Shown piece by piece: positions 1-9,050 of a stretch of DNA of 64,000 nt. A program made the translations under genes and the position numbers. The DNA lies in NCBI RefSeq assembly GCF_014645235.1, contig NZ_BMLM01000002.1, positions 480,696 through 544,695 of the forward strand. The letters run 5' to 3'. The notes under the pieces were generated by a model, which saw nothing but the letters and a program-made list of their open reading frames with translations, was not told the origin of the DNA and searched no databases. This DNA comes from Agrococcus terreus. Its GTDB lineage: Bacteria > Actinomycetota > Actinomycetes > Actinomycetales > Microbacteriaceae. Position 1 is the first letter of the stretch, and every line of letters begins with the position of its first letter.

Positions 1-99
1 GCGGCACGCCAGGCAGACCCGGCACGTCAGAGAACGGGGCTACAGTGACTCCGGCCCTGCGCCGCCGGACGGCGCGGCCCCTGTGCAGGAGGCGGAACG

Positions 100-1530
100 G
101 TGGCTGAGCAGCGGACGGGCGCGGATCGACCGCTCCTCGTGCGATGGCGCGATCGCTTCGAGCAGTTCGCCTCGCAGTACCCGTCGCGCTTCGCGATCCT
201 CGTCTTCGGCGGCCTCAACGTGCTCTGGACCGCCCTCCTCATGACGCCGTGGGCGTCGGCGACGGGCGAGCCGACACCGCTCGTGGACGCCTTCTTCCAG
301 GCGGTGTCGATCATCTGCGTGACGGGACTCACGGTCGTCGACATGGCGACGCACTGGAGCCCGTTCGGCAACGCGCTCGTGCTCGTGGGCGTGCAGGTGG
401 GCGGCATCGGCGTGCTGACCCTCGCCTCCATCCTCGGCCTCACCGTCGCGCGCAAGCTCGGCCTGCGCCAGCGCCTCCTCGCCGCGGGCGACTCGAACCC
501 CTCCCGCGTGCGCAAGGGCGCCGTGGTCGAGAACCAGGCCGTGCGCCTCGGCGACGTGGGCGCGCTGCTGCGCACCGTCGCGCTCTCGGTGCTCGTGTTC
601 GAGGCCGCGCTCATGCTGCTGCTGTACCCGCGCATCCTGCTCGAGGGCACGAATCCGCTGCAGGCGCTCTACGAGGCCGCCTACTGGTCGTTCATGTCGT
701 TCACGAACTCGGGCTTCGTGCCGACCGTCGCCGGGCTCGAGCCCTACGCGACCGACCCGTGGTTCCTCACGGTGCTCATGATCGGCGTCTTCCTCGGCTC
801 GCTCGGATTCCCCGTCTACTTCGTGCTGCTGAAGAACCTCGGCAACCCGCGCCAGTGGTCGCTGCACGTCAAGCTCACGATCACGGTCTCCGTGCTGCTC
901 TTCCTGCTCGGCGGCCTCGTCTTCCTCGTGCTCGAGTGGGGCAACAGCAACTCGTGGGGCGAGGAGGACTTCGGGCAGCAGGTGCTGCAGGCCTTCTTCC
1001 TCTCCTCCATGGCCCGGTCCGGCGGCTTCGCCGTGTACGACCTGGGCCTGCTCCACAACTCGAGCCTGCTCGTCACCGACATGCTCATGTTCGTCGGCGG
1101 CGGCTCCGCCTCCACCTCCGGCGGCATCAAGGTCACGACCCTCGCGATCCTCTTCCTCGCAGCGGTCGCGGAGGCGCGCGGCCGCAGGTCGATGGAGGCG
1201 TTCGGCCGCCGCATCCCCTCGGATGTGCTGCGCCTCGCCGTCGCCGTCACGCTGTGGAGCGCGACGATCATCGCGGGCGTCACGATCGTGCTGCTCGAGA
1301 TCACCGGGGCGCCGCTGTCGTTCGTGCTCTTCGACGTGATCAGCGCGTTCGCGACCGTGGGCCTCTCGACCGGCTTCACGCATCCGGGCCTCGAGGAGGA
1401 GGCGAAGGTCATCCTGGCACTGACGATGTTCGCCGGCCGCATCGGCAGCGTGACCCTCGCCGCCGCGCTCGCGGCGAACCAGCGCACGCAGCTGTTCACG
1501 CGACCGGAGGAGCGCCCGATCGTCGGTTGA
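100..1530 (+). CDS. ktrB: TrkH/KtrB-family potassium uptake channel subunit
   Basis: This 476-residue membrane protein is the K+-conducting subunit of a Trk/Ktr uptake system. Four pore-loop motifs of the family are visible: VTGLTVVD near residue 72, FTNSGFVP near 206, ARSGGFAV near 306 and ATVGLSTGF near 418, each with the selectivity-filter glycine. The GTG start is chosen because AGGAGGCGG lies just upstream (about 88-96). The length is typical of KtrB. The next gene encodes the single-domain RCK partner, which supports a KtrAB pair over a classical TrkH with double-domain TrkA. The first 99 bases of the window show no gene. Confidence 0.93.
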   Translation: MAEQRTGADRPLLVRWRDRFEQFASQYPSRFAILVFGGLNVLWTALLMTPWASATGEPTPLVDAFFQAVSIICVTGLTVVDMATHWSPFGNALVLVGVQVGGIGVLTLASILGLTVARKLGLRQRLLAAGDSNPSRVRKGAVVENQAVRLGDVGALLRTVALSVLVFEAALMLLLYPRILLEGTNPLQALYEAAYWSFMSFTNSGFVPTVAGLEPYATDPWFLTVLMIGVFLGSLGFPVYFVLLKNLGNPRQWSLHVKLTITVSVLLFLLGGLVFLVLEWGNSNSWGEEDFGQQVLQAFFLSSMARSGGFAVYDLGLLHNSSLLVTDMLMFVGGGSASTSGGIKVTTLAILFLAAVAEARGRRSMEAFGRRIPSDVLRLAVAVTLWSATIIAGVTIVLLEITGAPLSFVLFDVISAFATVGLSTGFTHPGLEEEAKVILALTMFAGRIGSVTLAAALAANQRTQLFTRPEERPIVG

Positions 1531-1577
1531 GGACGCCCGCGCGGCGCACCCGGGCCGCCGGCCCTACGCTGGTGCGC

Positions 1578-2249
1578 ATGGTGGACAGGATCCCGCACGA
1601 CGCCCCCGTGCTCGTCATCGGGCTCGGCCGCTTCGGCGCGGCCACGGCAGGACAGCTCGCGCGCCTCGACCGCGAGGTGCTCGCGATCGACGGCAGCATC
1701 GACCTGGTGCAGAAGTGGTCGGAGCGGCTCACGCACACCGTCCAGGCCGACGCCCGCTCCATCGACGCGCTCAAGCAGGTCGGCGCGCACGAGTTCTCGA
1801 TCGCGGTCTGCGCCGTCGGCTCGTCGATCGAGGCCTCGGTGCTCATCGTCGCCAACCTCGTCGACCTCGGCATCCCGCAGATCTGGGCGAAGGCCATCAG
1901 CCAGTCGCACGGCAAGATCCTCAGCCGCATCGGCGCCAACCACGTCATCTACCCGGAGGCGGAGGCCGGCGAGCGCGTCGCGCACCTCGTCTCGGGCCGG
2001 ATGCTCGACTACATCCAGTTCGACGACCGGTTCGCCATCGTGAAGATGTACCCGCCGAAGCACATCCGCGGCGTCACGCTCGCCGAGTCGAGGATCCGCT
2101 CGAAGTACCACCTGACGGTGGTGGGCGTGAAGAGCCCCGGCGGCGAGTTCACGTACGCGACGCCCGACACGGTCGTGTCGAACCACGACCTCATCATCGT
2201 CTCCGGCAATCAGGACGACATCGAGCGGTTCGCGGGCCTCGGCTCGTGA
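1578..2249 (+). CDS. ktrA: TrkA/KtrA potassium uptake regulatory subunit (RCK domain)
   Basis: This 223-residue cytosolic protein gates the K+ channel encoded just upstream by binding nucleotide. The Rossmann motif VIGLGRFG is near residue 14. The N-terminal half is a TrkA-N domain and the last 80 residues match the TrkA-C lobe (IRGVTLAES, then VGVKSPGGEF). There is only one RCK unit, as in KtrA. TACGCT at 1565-1570 ends 7 nt before the ATG, so the gene probably also has its own leaderless transcript although it follows ktrB by only 47 nt. The stop overlaps the GTG of the next gene. Confidence 0.92.
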   Translation: MVDRIPHDAPVLVIGLGRFGAATAGQLARLDREVLAIDGSIDLVQKWSERLTHTVQADARSIDALKQVGAHEFSIAVCAVGSSIEASVLIVANLVDLGIPQIWAKAISQSHGKILSRIGANHVIYPEAEAGERVAHLVSGRMLDYIQFDDRFAIVKMYPPKHIRGVTLAESRIRSKYHLTVVGVKSPGGEFTYATPDTVVSNHDLIIVSGNQDDIERFAGLGS

Positions 2250-2629
2250 CGCGGCCCACCCGCTGCCCCTGCGGCACCGGCCTGCCGCTCGACGAGTGCT
2301 GCGGCCCGGTGCTCGCCGGCGAGCGCGAGGCGGCGACGGCCGAGACGCTCATGCGCTCGCGGTTCACGGCCTTCGCGCGCGGCGACGTCGACCACCTGCT
2401 CGCCACCTGGCACTCCTCCACGCGGCCGCGCTCCCTCGAGCTCGACCCGGGCATCCGCTGGCTGCGCCTCGACGTGCTCGGCACGAGCGGCGGCGGCCCG
2501 TTCGACGCCGAGGGCACCGTGGCGTTCGAGGCGCACTGGGTGGCCGACGGCACGCGCGGCTCGATGCGCGAGCTCAGCCGGTTCCGCCGCGACCGCGGCT
2601 GGCAGTACGTCGACGGCGACGCGATCTAG
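2246..2629 (+). CDS. YchJ-family SEC-C zinc-binding protein
   Basis: The gene encodes a 127-residue protein of the YchJ/UPF0225 family. The N-terminus carries the cysteine cluster CPCGTG...DECCGP, a SEC-C zinc-knuckle signature, followed by an NTF2-like fold with MRSRFTAFARGDVDHLLATW as the conserved core. The GTG start overlaps the stop of ktrA (GTGA), which indicates translational coupling. The biochemical role of this family is not established and nothing here links it to potassium transport except co-transcription. Confidence 0.8.
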   Translation: MTRPTRCPCGTGLPLDECCGPVLAGEREAATAETLMRSRFTAFARGDVDHLLATWHSSTRPRSLELDPGIRWLRLDVLGTSGGGPFDAEGTVAFEAHWVADGTRGSMRELSRFRRDRGWQYVDGDAI

Positions 2630-2656
2630 CGGGGCCGGCAGCGCGGAGGCGCAGCC

Positions 2657-3475
2657 TCAGTTGGCCGCGAGCTCCTGCGCACGGGCGAGCGCCGCGGCCG
2701 TCGCGCGGTCGAAGACCTCGCCGAGCCGCGCGTCCTGCAGCACGGCGACGGCCCGCTCGGTCGTGCCCTTCGGGCTCGTGACGCGGCGGCGCAGCTCCGC
2801 CGGCGGCAGCTGCTCCGCGGCGAGCAGCTCCATCGCCCCGCGGAACGTGCCCTGCACCATCGTGGCCGCCTGCTCGGGCGTGAACCCCATCCGCTCGGCC
2901 GCGTCCGTGAGCTCCTCCACGAGCAGGAAGACGTAGGCGGGCCCGGAGCCCGAGATGCTCGAGAGCGCGTCGATCTGCGCCTCGTCGACGACGAGCACCT
3001 CGCCGACCGCCTCGAACAGGCCCACCGCGAGCGCCACGTCCGCCTCCGACGCCCGGCTGCCGCCGGCGACGCCCGTCACGCCGAGCCCGACGTGCGAGGG
3101 CGTGTTCGGCATGGCGCGCACCACCGCGACGCCCTCGGGCAGCACCGCCTCGATCGCGGCGATCGGCGTGCCGGCGGCGATCGAGACGACGACGGATCCG
3201 GGGCGCAGGTCGCCCGCGACCTCCCGGGCGAGGTCGACGATCCCGTACGGCTTCACGCCGAGCACGACGAGGTCGGCCTCGGCCGCCGCGCGGCGGTTGC
3301 CGCCCGGCTCGTCCTCGAGCGCGATCGCCTCGACGCCCTCCTGCGCGAGCGCGGCCGCCTTCTCGCGGCTGCGGTTCGTGGCGAGCACGCGGCCCGCGCC
3401 AGCGCGCAGGAGGCCTGCCAGGATGGCGCCGCTCATGGAGCCGGTGCCGAGGAACGCGATGGTGGGCTGCGACAT
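2657..3475 (-). CDS. proC: Pyrroline-5-carboxylate reductase
   Basis: This 272-residue enzyme reduces 1-pyrroline-5-carboxylate to L-proline with NAD(P)H, the last step of proline synthesis. It has the N-terminal dinucleotide motif FLGTGSMSGAI, VRAMPNTP near residue 118, and the ProC signature SSISGSGPAYVFLLVEELTD in the C-terminal half. Length is normal for the family. TAGCCT (minus strand, 3482-3487) lies 6 nt before the ATG, so the message is probably leaderless. It is convergent with the SEC-C gene; the small hairpin GAGGC-GCA-GCCTC at 2646-2658 overlaps its stop. Confidence 0.95.
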   Translation of the reverse strand: MSQPTIAFLGTGSMSGAILAGLLRAGAGRVLATNRSREKAAALAQEGVEAIALEDEPGGNRRAAAEADLVVLGVKPYGIVDLAREVAGDLRPGSVVVSIAAGTPIAAIEAVLPEGVAVVRAMPNTPSHVGLGVTGVAGGSRASEADVALAVGLFEAVGEVLVVDEAQIDALSSISGSGPAYVFLLVEELTDAAERMGFTPEQAATMVQGTFRGAMELLAAEQLPPAELRRRVTSPKGTTERAVAVLQDARLGEVFDRATAAALARAQELAAN

Positions 3476-3587
3476 GGCGCCAGGCTATCGGCGACGGTGC
3501 GCCCCGACCCGAGCGGTGGCCCCGTCGTGCGCCCGCCGCGACCCGCATCGCGGCCGTCGCCACGCCGCCGCGCGTAGACTCGCCGCC

Positions 3588-4550
3588 GTGAGCGCAGAGC
3601 ACGGCACCAGAGCAGTCATCGCGGCCTTCCTGGCGAACACCGGCATCGCGGTGACGAAGTTCGTCGCGTGGTTCTTCTCGGGCTCCGCCTCGATGCTCGC
3701 CGAGGCCATCCACTCCGTCGCCGACGCCGGCAACCAGCTGCTCCTGCTGCTCGGCGGCCGCCTCGCCAAGCGCAGCCCCACGAAGGAGCACCCCTTCGGC
3801 TACGGCCGCGAGCGATACGTGTGGGCGTTCATCGTCGCACTCGTGCTGTTCTCGGTCGGCGGCCTCTTCTCGATCTACGAAGGCATCGACAAGCTGCAGC
3901 ACCCGCACGAGCTGACGAACGCCTGGCTGCCGCTCACGGTGCTCGCCATCGCGATCGTGATGGAGTCGCTCTCGTTCCGCGTCGCCATCCGCGAGGCGAA
4001 CCGCACGCGCGGCACGGCCCGCTGGAGCCAGTACATCCGGAAGGCGAAGTCGCCGGAGCTGCCCGTCATCCTGCTCGAGGACTTCGCGGCGCTCACGGGC
4101 CTCGTGTTCGCGTTCGCGGCGGTCGGCCTCTCGGTCCTCACGGGCAACCCGGTCTTCGACGCGATCGGCACGCTCTTCATCGGCGCCCTGCTCATCGCGG
4201 TCGCCGTCGTGCTCGCGTTCGAGATGAAGTCGCTGCTCATCGGCGAGGGCGCGACCGACGAGGAGCACGCCGCCATCCAGTCGCTCATCAACGAGGCGCC
4301 CGGCGTCGAGGCGCTCATCCACATGAAGACGCTCTACCTCGGCCCGGAGGAGCTGATGGTGGCGGCGAAGATCGCATTCCCGCCGCGCTCGACGGTCGAG
4401 CACATCGCGCGCTCCATCAACGCGCTCGAGAAGGCGATCCGCGAGCGCGTGCCGCACGCCCGGGTCATCTACATCGAGCCGGACCTCTACGTCGAGGAGC
4501 CGGAGATCGCGCCCTCGACCGACCACATCGTCATCCAGTCCGGCAACTGA
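3588..4550 (+). CDS. Cation diffusion facilitator family metal exporter
   Basis: This 320-residue inner-membrane antiporter belongs to the CDF family (Zn2+/Co2+/Fe2+/Mn2+ exported against protons). The transmembrane metal-site motif EAIHSVADAGNQ is near residue 40; a second acidic cluster (LLEDFAALTGLV) is near residue 160, and the C-terminal cytosolic dimerisation domain follows from about residue 220. TAGACT at 3575-3580 sits 7 nt before the GTG, which fixes the start and suggests a leaderless mRNA. The metal specificity cannot be read from the sequence. Confidence 0.9.
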   Translation: MSAEHGTRAVIAAFLANTGIAVTKFVAWFFSGSASMLAEAIHSVADAGNQLLLLLGGRLAKRSPTKEHPFGYGRERYVWAFIVALVLFSVGGLFSIYEGIDKLQHPHELTNAWLPLTVLAIAIVMESLSFRVAIREANRTRGTARWSQYIRKAKSPELPVILLEDFAALTGLVFAFAAVGLSVLTGNPVFDAIGTLFIGALLIAVAVVLAFEMKSLLIGEGATDEEHAAIQSLINEAPGVEALIHMKTLYLGPEELMVAAKIAFPPRSTVEHIARSINALEKAIRERVPHARVIYIEPDLYVEEPEIAPSTDHIVIQSGN

Positions 4551-4587
4551 CCGGGGCGCGAGCCGCGCGCTTGTGTAGGCTGTCTGC

Positions 4588-5004
4588 ATGGACTTCCTGC
4601 ACTCGCTGCTGCTCGCCGTCCACTTCGTGGGCGTCTCGATGCTCGTCGGCACGTTCGTGCTGCAGATGCGCACGCGCGCGAACCACGCCTTCTGGGCGCT
4701 GCTCATCGGCGCCTCGCTCCAGCTCGTCTCCGGCGTCGGCCTCTACGGCCTGGCGATGGCGGGCGACGACGAGCCGAACCACATGAAGCTCGGCATCAAG
4801 ACCCTCATCGCGCTCGTGGTCTTCGTCGCGGCGCTCGTGGGCTTCCTGCGCCAGCGCGCCATCCGCGCCGAGCGCGCGACCCTCACCGCGAACGGCGCGA
4901 ACGTCGTCGCCGACGTGTCGATCGAGCGCAAGCTCGGCCCGTTCTTCCACACCGCCGGCGGCCTCGCGGTCGTCAACCTGCTCATCGCCGTCTTCTGGCG
5001 CTGA
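4588..5004 (+). CDS. Small integral membrane protein of unknown function
   Basis: I do not recognise the family. The 138-residue product has four hydrophobic segments, roughly residues 5-25, 32-54, 68-88 and 114-136, with a basic loop (RQRAIRAERAT) between the third and fourth. TAGGCT at 4576-4581 lies 6 nt before the ATG, giving the gene its own probable leaderless promoter despite following the CDF gene by 37 nt. Its position suggests co-expression with the metal exporter, but no function is implied. Confidence 0.75.
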   Translation: MDFLHSLLLAVHFVGVSMLVGTFVLQMRTRANHAFWALLIGASLQLVSGVGLYGLAMAGDDEPNHMKLGIKTLIALVVFVAALVGFLRQRAIRAERATLTANGANVVADVSIERKLGPFFHTAGGLAVVNLLIAVFWR

Positions 5005-5023
5005 GCGCGCGCGGCGGCGGTCG

Positions 5024-5524
<501 letters not shown>

Positions 5525-5538
5525 CTACCCTGGAGCCT

Positions 5539-6177
5539 ATGCGAGTGCACGTGGCAGACCATCCGCTCATCACCCACAAGCTGACCGTGCTGCGGGACGA
5601 GCGCACGCCGTCGCCGACCTTCCGCTCGCTCGTCGGCGAGCTCATGACGCTGCTGGCCTACGAGGCGACCCGCAACGTGCGCGTCGCGCCCAAGGAGATC
5701 CGCACGCCCGTCACCACGACGGTCGGCGTCGCGATCGCCGAGCCGCGCCCCATCGTCGTGCCGATCCTGCGCGCGGGCCTCGGGATGCTCGAGGGCATGA
5801 CCACGATGGTGCCGACCGCCGAGGTCGGCTTCCTCGGCATGGCGCGCAACGAGGAGACCCTCGAGCCGTACACGTACGCCGAGCGCCTCCCCGATGACCT
5901 CTCCGACCGCCAGTGCTTCGTGCTCGACCCGATGCTCGCCACCGGCGGCTCGCTCTCGGCGGCGATGCAGTACCTCTTCGACCGCGGCGCCGTCGACGTC
6001 ACCGCCATCTGCCTGCTCGGCACCCCCGAGGGCATCGAGCGCATCGAGCGCGACATGGGCGACCACGACGTCACGATCGTGCTCGGCGCGCTCGACGAGC
6101 GCCTCAACGAGCAGGGCTTCATCGTGCCCGGCCTCGGCGACGCCGGCGACCGGCTCTACGGCACCGTCGGCGACTGA
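5539..6177 (+). CDS. upp: Uracil phosphoribosyltransferase
   Basis: This 212-residue pyrimidine-salvage enzyme makes UMP from uracil and PRPP. The N-terminal [17 protein letters not shown] is typical of Upp, and the PRPP-binding loop reads DPMLATGGS near residue 130; the uracil-binding GTPEGIERI segment follows. TACCCT at 5526-5531 ends 7 nt before the ATG, so the transcript is probably leaderless. It is divergent from tadA. A hairpin at 6195-6223 closes the unit. Confidence 0.95.
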   Translation: MRVHVADHPLITHKLTVLRDERTPSPTFRSLVGELMTLLAYEATRNVRVAPKEIRTPVTTTVGVAIAEPRPIVVPILRAGLGMLEGMTTMVPTAEVGFLGMARNEETLEPYTYAERLPDDLSDRQCFVLDPMLATGGSLSAAMQYLFDRGAVDVTAICLLGTPEGIERIERDMGDHDVTIVLGALDERLNEQGFIVPGLGDAGDRLYGTVGD

Positions 6178-6194
6178 CGCCGACCCGCGCAGCG

Positions 6195-6223
6195 GCCCCC
6201 GTCTCCCTCCGCAGCGCGGGGGC
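6195..6223 (+). terminator. Putative terminator after upp
   Basis: The arms GCCCCCG (6195-6201) and CGGGGGC (6217-6223) can pair 18 nt after the upp stop. The loop is 15 nt and there is no U-tract, so this is a moderate candidate. From here to 6400 I see no gene. Confidence 0.45.
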
Positions 6224-6405
6224 TCGCCGCATCCGGGCACGATCTGCGCGAAGTCGTCGAGATTGGGCAGCGCGCGCTCCTGCCATGGTCGATCCGCGAG
6301 TCAGACACCGCACGCCTCTGGTCACATCGCGCAGTCGAGGCGGCACCCGCGACGCACTCCGCATCCGGAGGCGTCACATTTCGTCATGATCGTCAGCCAT
6401 GTCGT

Positions 6406-6435
6406 TTGACACGGGGCGTCATATATGTGGATACT
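6406..6435 (+). promoter_or_regulatory. Strong promoter of the leaderless Met-rich microORF
   Basis: TTGACA at 6406-6411 is a perfect -35 box. GATACT at 6430-6435 is a good -10 box at 18-nt spacing. Transcription would start about 7 nt later, essentially at the ATG at 6443, so the first cistron would be leaderless. The flanking DNA (6370-6440) is clearly more AT-rich than the neighbourhood. Confidence 0.7.
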
Positions 6436-6442
6436 CGCAACC

Positions 6443-6538
6443 ATGACGACCACCACTGCCCTCAAGCCCGTCTTCGCGGCCCAGGGGACGAACGGCATGA
6501 TGATGCCGATGGTCGACATGCGTCGAATGTGTGCTTGA
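6443..6538 (+). CDS. Leaderless 31-residue Met-rich microORF (possible leader peptide)
   Basis: ATG at 6443 opens a 31-codon frame that ends with TGA at 6536-6538. The peptide begins MTTTTALKPVFAAQ; six of the last 13 residues are methionine (residues 19, 20, 21, 23, 26 and 29) and it ends in Cys-Ala. There is no Shine-Dalgarno, but the consensus promoter places the transcript start at the ATG. The frame lies 231 nt upstream of a winged-helix regulator in the same direction, so it could be a leader peptide sensing translation of Met codons, or an independent microprotein. I know no characterised homologue. Confidence 0.55.
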   Translation: MTTTTALKPVFAAQGTNGMMMPMVDMRRMCA

Positions 6539-6769
6539 GCCTCGCTCGCACCCCGTCCGACCGCTCCCGCCGGCAGCTGACACGCTGCGCTGAGGCCGCT
6601 CGCTGATCCAGCGGCCCCGCTCCCGGCACAGGCCCGCACCGAGCACATGCCCGCAGGCCGAGCGGTCCGTGAGTCCTCCAGCGACTCGCACGACACCTCG
6701 ACACCCCAGGTCGGCAGACCACCGCCCCTCCAGCGGACGGCGCCGACCGCACCCGGAAGGCCTCCTCCG
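6539..6769 (+). promoter_or_regulatory. Long spacer between microORF and winged-helix gene
   Basis: This 231-nt spacer holds no convincing gene. A hairpin with 7-bp arms, GGCCGCT (6594-6600) and AGCGGCC (6610-6616), is present without a U-tract. GGAAGG at 6755-6760 is the probable RBS of the next gene. If the region is transcribed from 6442 it forms a long leader between two cistrons. Confidence 0.4.
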
Positions 6770-7513
6770 ATGACGCTCACCGCTCTCCCTACCCGCCGCC
6801 CCGCCGCCGTCCGCACGCACGGCGCCACCGCCCTCGCCACCCGCCCCGCCGTCGCCATCGCTCCGACGCCAGCGCCGAAGCCCCGCATCCGCGCCGTCCC
6901 CGATGGCGTCAAGCGTCCCGTCCGTGCCGTCCCCGACGGCACGGAGGCCCGCGGCTTCGTGCTCTACGTCGGCCTCGGCGAGGGCGCCGCCGCCGCCGAC
7001 CAGATCGAGCTCGCCCGGCTCGTGAGCGAGCTGCGCACGCTCACCGCCCGCCTCGCGCCGAGCGCCGAGACGCACGCCGCCGTCGCGCTCGCGCCGGCAG
7101 GCTCCGGCGGCCGCGACGTCGACGTCGTCCGCCGCGCGCTCCAAGACCCCGCCGTGCAGCAGCCGGTCGCCGAGCCCGACTCGGGCATCGTCATCGACCT
7201 GTCGCGCAAGCGCGTCGCGATCGGCGACGACATCGCGCCGCTCACGTACAAGGAGTTCGAGCTGCTGCAGCACATCGTGCTTCGCGAGGGCTCGACCGTC
7301 GGCCGCGAGGCGATCATCGACGCGCTCTGGCCCGACGAGGACGACGCGAACCGCCCGAACGAGCGCACGATCGACGTGCACGTCCGCCGCCTGCGCGCGA
7401 AGCTCGGCGACTACGCCGAGGTCATCCGCACGGTCCGCGGCTCGGGCTACCGCTTCGACCGCCACGCGGACGTCACGGTCCTCGCCGACGGCCCGAGCCC
7501 CGACCGGTTCTGA
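6770..7513 (+). CDS. Winged-helix (OmpR/PhoB-type) transcriptional regulator without receiver domain
   Basis: The 247-residue protein has a C-terminal OmpR/PhoB DNA-binding domain (residues about 145-235): LTYKEFELLQHIV, the recognition region ERTIDVHVRRLRAKL and the wing VRTVRGSGYRF. There is no phospho-acceptor receiver domain. Instead the first 60 residues are Ala/Pro/Arg-rich with a duplicated RAVPDG, and residues 65-110 form a small alpha/beta segment (GFVLYVGLGE...). I recall similar proteins as common in Microbacteriaceae but know no function. No histidine kinase is nearby. The start is set by GGAAGG upstream. An ATG at 6647 in frame would add a low-complexity extension and lacks an RBS. 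Confidence 0.85.
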   Translation: MTLTALPTRRPAAVRTHGATALATRPAVAIAPTPAPKPRIRAVPDGVKRPVRAVPDGTEARGFVLYVGLGEGAAAADQIELARLVSELRTLTARLAPSAETHAAVALAPAGSGGRDVDVVRRALQDPAVQQPVAEPDSGIVIDLSRKRVAIGDDIAPLTYKEFELLQHIVLREGSTVGREAIIDALWPDEDDANRPNERTIDVHVRRLRAKLGDYAEVIRTVRGSGYRFDRHADVTVLADGPSPDRF

Positions 7514-7672
7514 GCCTCCGAGCCGGCCGCCGGGCGCTGGAGCCACAGACATTTCTCAGGCGGATCTAGGCTCGTTCGTTACCGATCCGTTATACGGTGG
7601 TTCCACGTTGATCGTAGTGCTGTGGCGGTCAACGGAAGCGAAGCTCAAGGCCTCGCTTGGTGCAAGGGACTG

Positions 7673-7700
7673 GGGCCGGTCGGGATCTCCCGACCGGCCC
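7673..7700. terminator. Strong hairpin, probable terminator of the alpha/beta hydrolase gene
   Basis: A perfect 13-bp inverted repeat (7673-7685 with 7688-7700, core GGCCGGTCGGGA) lies 47 nt beyond the end of the minus-strand hydrolase gene and 160 nt beyond the plus-strand winged-helix gene. It could serve both. The rest of the 7514-7746 gap contains a less GC-rich stretch (7555-7615) in which I cannot support a gene. Confidence 0.6.
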
Positions 7701-7746
7701 TGCACCATGTCCGGGGCACGTCGATCTGCCCCCGCCGCACGCCGCC

Positions 7747-8523
7747 TCAGGCGGCGGCCGCGTCGCCGCGGAGGCGCGCGGCCAGGAAGGCCGTCGCCTC
7801 GCGGCGGAAGGCGCCGGAGGTCGGCGCGTTCATGTGGTTGCGGCCCGGGATGGGTGCGAAGCGGCCGTCGGCCAGCAGCGGCACGAGCGACGCCGAGTCC
7901 GGCGCGCGCGTGTCGCGGTCGCCCGTCATGAGGAGGGTCGGCGCCGTCGGCGGCGCCTGCTCCGGGTCGAACAGCGAGTCGGACACCTCGGCGGCGAGGT
8001 GGACGAGCGTGGCCGGGTCGTGCTCGGGGAAGACGCCCGCGAGGTCGACGACGAACGACTCCGTCGGGCCGGCCTCCGCCTCCCCCGCCATCGCCCGCAG
8101 CGCCAGGTCGAGGTCGAAGCGCTGGAACGGGTCGCCGGCGGGCAGGCCGCCGAGCACGAGCGCCCGGAAGGCGAGCGTGCGCGTGCCCGCGTGCCGCCAC
8201 AGCAGCCGCGCGCCCATTGAGTAGCCGATCGCGCCGGGCGGCTCGTCGAGCATGAGCTGCTCGAGCACCGCGTCGACGTCGTCGAGGAACCGCGGCACCT
8301 CGTAGCCCGTCGTCGGGCGGCCGCTGTCGCCGTGGCCGCGCAGGTCCATCGCGATGCCGCGGAGGCCCGCCTCGGCGAGCGCGCCGCTCCAGCCGGTGTC
8401 GATCCAGTTGCGCTGCGCGTTCGACGAGAAGCCGTGGATGAGGAGCACGGGCGCGCCGTCGGGGTCGCCGAGCTCGTGGAGCGCGATGCGGACGCCGTCG
8501 GGCGACATGGCGAAGACGGTCAC
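7747..8523 (-). CDS. Alpha/beta hydrolase
   Basis: This 258-residue enzyme has the alpha/beta-hydrolase fold: oxyanion-hole motif LIHGFSSNAQ near residue 30, DLRGHGDSGRP near 62, nucleophile elbow GYSMGARL (Ser) near 101, acid GDRDTRAPD near 200 and catalytic His in GRNHMNAP near 232. Substrate is unknown. The start is the GTG at 8523 because GGAGGT precedes it by about 4 nt; the in-frame GTG at 8529 would overlap that RBS. Confidence 0.85.
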   Translation of the reverse strand: MTVFAMSPDGVRIALHELGDPDGAPVLLIHGFSSNAQRNWIDTGWSGALAEAGLRGIAMDLRGHGDSGRPTTGYEVPRFLDDVDAVLEQLMLDEPPGAIGYSMGARLLWRHAGTRTLAFRALVLGGLPAGDPFQRFDLDLALRAMAGEAEAGPTESFVVDLAGVFPEHDPATLVHLAAEVSDSLFDPEQAPPTAPTLLMTGDRDTRAPDSASLVPLLADGRFAPIPGRNHMNAPTSGAFRREATAFLAARLRGDAAAA

Positions 8524-8609
8524 GGGCACCTCCGGGTGCAGGGATGCCGGCGCGGCGGCCGGGGCTCGACCAGGCTACGACGCGCGGTGCGCGGCGACGG
8601 TCGCGCGCG

Positions 8610-9023
8610 TCACGGGGCGACGTCGATCGTGGCGGCGTGCGGGCCGCCGCACTGCTCGGAGCCGCCCGTGCGCTGCCACGCCGGCTCGACCTCCGCCTCG
8701 CCGAGCAGCGCGCCGGACTCGTCGAGCATCCGCACGGTCACGCGCTCCGGGGCGTCGAGCAGGCCCCCGGCCAGCCACCGGCCGGCGCCGTCGGGCTCCG
8801 GCGCGGCGTGCGCGAAGGCGCCGGTCGAATCGGGGCTCGCGGCAGCCTCGGACGACGAGCAGCCGTCGGTGTCGCAGAGCTCGATGGATGCGACGCGGTC
8901 GTCGGCGACCTCGACCGCGAGCGTGTGGAGGTAGCCGATCGCCGGGCAGACGGTCTGGGCGCAGGCGGTCGTCGAGAGCGCGGCGACGAGCGCGATCGCT
9001 GCCGCCGTCGCCCGCATCCGCAT
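8610..9023 (-). CDS. Small exported protein, possible lipoprotein
   Basis: The 137-residue product starts with a signal peptide (MRMRATAAAIALVAALSTTAC). Cys21 could be a lipidation site, but the -3 residue is Thr, so the lipobox is poor and type I cleavage near ACA-QT is equally possible. The mature part contains further cysteines (VCPAIGY, LCDTDGCSS, EQCGGPH) that may form disulfides. TAGCCT on the minus strand (9030-9035) lies 6 nt before the ATG, so translation is probably leaderless. I do not recognise a domain. Confidence 0.75.
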   Translation of the reverse strand: MRMRATAAAIALVAALSTTACAQTVCPAIGYLHTLAVEVADDRVASIELCDTDGCSSSEAAASPDSTGAFAHAAPEPDGAGRWLAGGLLDAPERVTVRMLDESGALLGEAEVEPAWQRTGGSEQCGGPHAATIDVAP

Positions 9024-9050
9024 GGGGCCAGGCTAGGCGGTCGCCGCGCC

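Noticed and set aside
7555-7672. Small RNA or small ORF in the gap after the winged-helix gene
   Set aside because: A TTATAC box near 7590 and the hairpin at 7673-7700 could bound a short RNA, but there is no -35 box and no conserved ORF; the hairpin is adequately explained as terminator of the convergent hydrolase gene.
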